Positions 32,210 through 32,735 of a DNA stretch of 32,735 nt are shown piece by piece. Origin of the DNA: Alicyclobacillus mali NBRC 102425 (GTDB taxonomy: Bacteria > Bacillota > Bacilli > Alicyclobacillales > Alicyclobacillaceae); NCBI RefSeq assembly GCF_001570745.1, contig NZ_BCSG01000033.1, forward strand, positions 1-32,735, in the 5' to 3' direction. Numbering within the stretch: the first letter of the stretch is position 1; each line of letters begins with the position of its first letter. Both the position numbers and the translations under genes were made by a program. Under the pieces are notes generated by a model. The model was not told where the DNA came from, searched no databases, and was given only the letters and a program-made list of their open reading frames with translations.

Positions 32210-32491
32210 CTACTGGGCTCTCCGGAACTGTCGCGTCCGCGGCCGGCCATGTTTTGTGAATCGCGGCGAACGTTTTACCCGAGCAACACCCGCTATGGGC
32301 GATGGCGACACCGCAGTGTCGGCGAACGGCTGCGAAGCCCTCCGTGCAGTCCTGAGAGCGTAGAGCGATATGCCGATGGAGACGACCATGATAGCGGTGT
32401 TCAGCAGGGTGACTGCGGTGTTTACCTGCGTCACGCGCGTGTTGATGTCGTTGGTTACCGTATTTTCCTGAAGAGGAGTCAACGGACGCAC
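32210..32491 (-). CDS. possible small single-helix membrane protein
   Basis: A 93-residue ORF from a GTG at 32491 with AAGGGGCGA upstream. The N-terminal 30 residues are polar, Asn/Thr/Val-rich and look like an amphipathic or coiled-coil helix (NDINTRVTQVNTAVTLLN). One membrane helix follows (about 30-47), then a basic tail RTARRA and a low-complexity Arg/Pro end. I know no family for it. Its nearest downstream element is the DinB hairpin. Composition changes in the C-terminal third, so it may be a decayed or chance frame. Confidence 0.4.
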   Translation of the reverse strand: MRPLTPLQENTVTNDINTRVTQVNTAVTLLNTAIMVVSIGISLYALRTARRASQPFADTAVSPSPIAGVARVKRSPRFTKHGRPRTRQFRRAQ

Positions 32492-32551
32492 GCCGGATCG
32501 CCCCTTGACGCCAGCATACGCAGTAAAAGTGACACGTGTGCATCACCTCAA

Positions 32552-32656
32552 GCTTCGTGCGAAGGGCCGGGAGCAGGGCTTCGGCCTTCGGCGCTTCGTG
32601 CGAAGGGGGGAGCAGGGCTTCGGCCTTCGGCCTGCAGATCTGCTCCCCCCTTCGCA
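32552..32656. repeat. direct and inverted repeat cluster
   Basis: Two near-identical direct repeats of 40 and 38 bases (32552-32591 and 32593-32630) begin GCTTCGTGCGAAGG and end GGGCTTCGGCCTTCGG. The segment TGCGAAGGGGGGAGCAG in the second copy (32599-32615) recurs as a perfect 17-bp inverted copy at 32640-32656, so a long hairpin is possible. This looks like a dispersed intergenic repeat. The rest of the right end (32657-32735) shows no gene. Confidence 0.75.
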
Positions 32657-32735
32657 CTTCGCTTCTGGTTGCGGCGGTGAGGGCATTGAGTGCTTGGCCG
32701 TTCCCTTGGAGAGGCTGCGATTCTCGGGCCTAGGG

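Noticed and set aside
32178-32657. A 159-codon minus-strand ORF with repeated PKAEALLP segments
   Set aside because: The repeated peptides are translations of the intergenic DNA repeat. There is no SD, and the frame competes with the better small-membrane-protein candidate.
1-32735. Possible CRISPR arrays, tRNA/rRNA genes, prophage or insertion sequences
   Set aside because: No regular spaced repeats, no tRNA-like cloverleaf, and no transposase, integrase or phage genes were seen.

Overview
The window is about 62% GC bacterial DNA, densely coded, with strong GGAGG-type ribosome binding sites, GTG and TTG starts, HPr carrying a regulatory-serine site, a cre-like box and several Rho-independent terminators. 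This points to a Gram-positive Bacilli-type organism. The GC content, gene families and a DoxD-like protein suggest Alicyclobacillus or a close relative; that identification is inference. No rRNA, tRNA, CRISPR array, transposase or phage gene was seen.

Layout. 1-1134 (+): a 20-codon ORF and an orphan secreted protein. 1228-2176 (-): a promoter, a fluoride riboswitch with a plausible terminator switch, and two tandem CrcB/Fluc fluoride channels. 2182-4202 (-): an alpha/beta hydrolase translationally coupled to a 3-hydroxybutyrate dehydrogenase. 4394-4747 (+): a small DUF5684-like membrane protein. 4919-7846 (-): an MFS transporter and a membrane GGDEF-EAL protein. 7994-11233: a biotin ECF transporter locus in which bioY (-) diverges from an ATPase gene and an ATPase-EcfT fusion gene (+) around a BirA-type operator.

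11294-13485 (-): a DoxX/DoxD-like membrane protein whose stop overlaps (ATGA) the start of a secreted protein with two ~173-residue repeats and a copper-amine-oxidase-N-like tail. 13640-14735 (-): an amidase pseudogene that has lost its catalytic serine region. 14834-16235 (-): an ECF sigma factor and its RskA-like anti-sigma factor. 16560-23648 (-): a complete mannitol PTS operon, mtlA-mtlR-mtlF-mtlD-ptsH-ptsI, with a cre-like box inside an inverted repeat at the promoter. Uptake, phosphorelay, regulation and entry into glycolysis are thus all encoded in one unit.

23794-25431 (-): a PurN-like formyltransferase and a quinone oxidoreductase. 25505-26668 (+): a PLP aminotransferase. 26753-31528 (-): an SDR with an abnormal active site, a VanZ-like protein, an EamA transporter, a fosmidomycin-resistance-type MFS and UppP. 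31668-32135 (+): a DinB-family protein. The right end holds a possible small membrane protein and a GC-rich direct/inverted repeat cluster.

The most notable points are the fluoride switch, the BirA-controlled ECF locus with a fused ATPase-T protein, the coupled DoxX/duplicated-repeat secreted protein pair, and ptsHI embedded in the mannitol operon.
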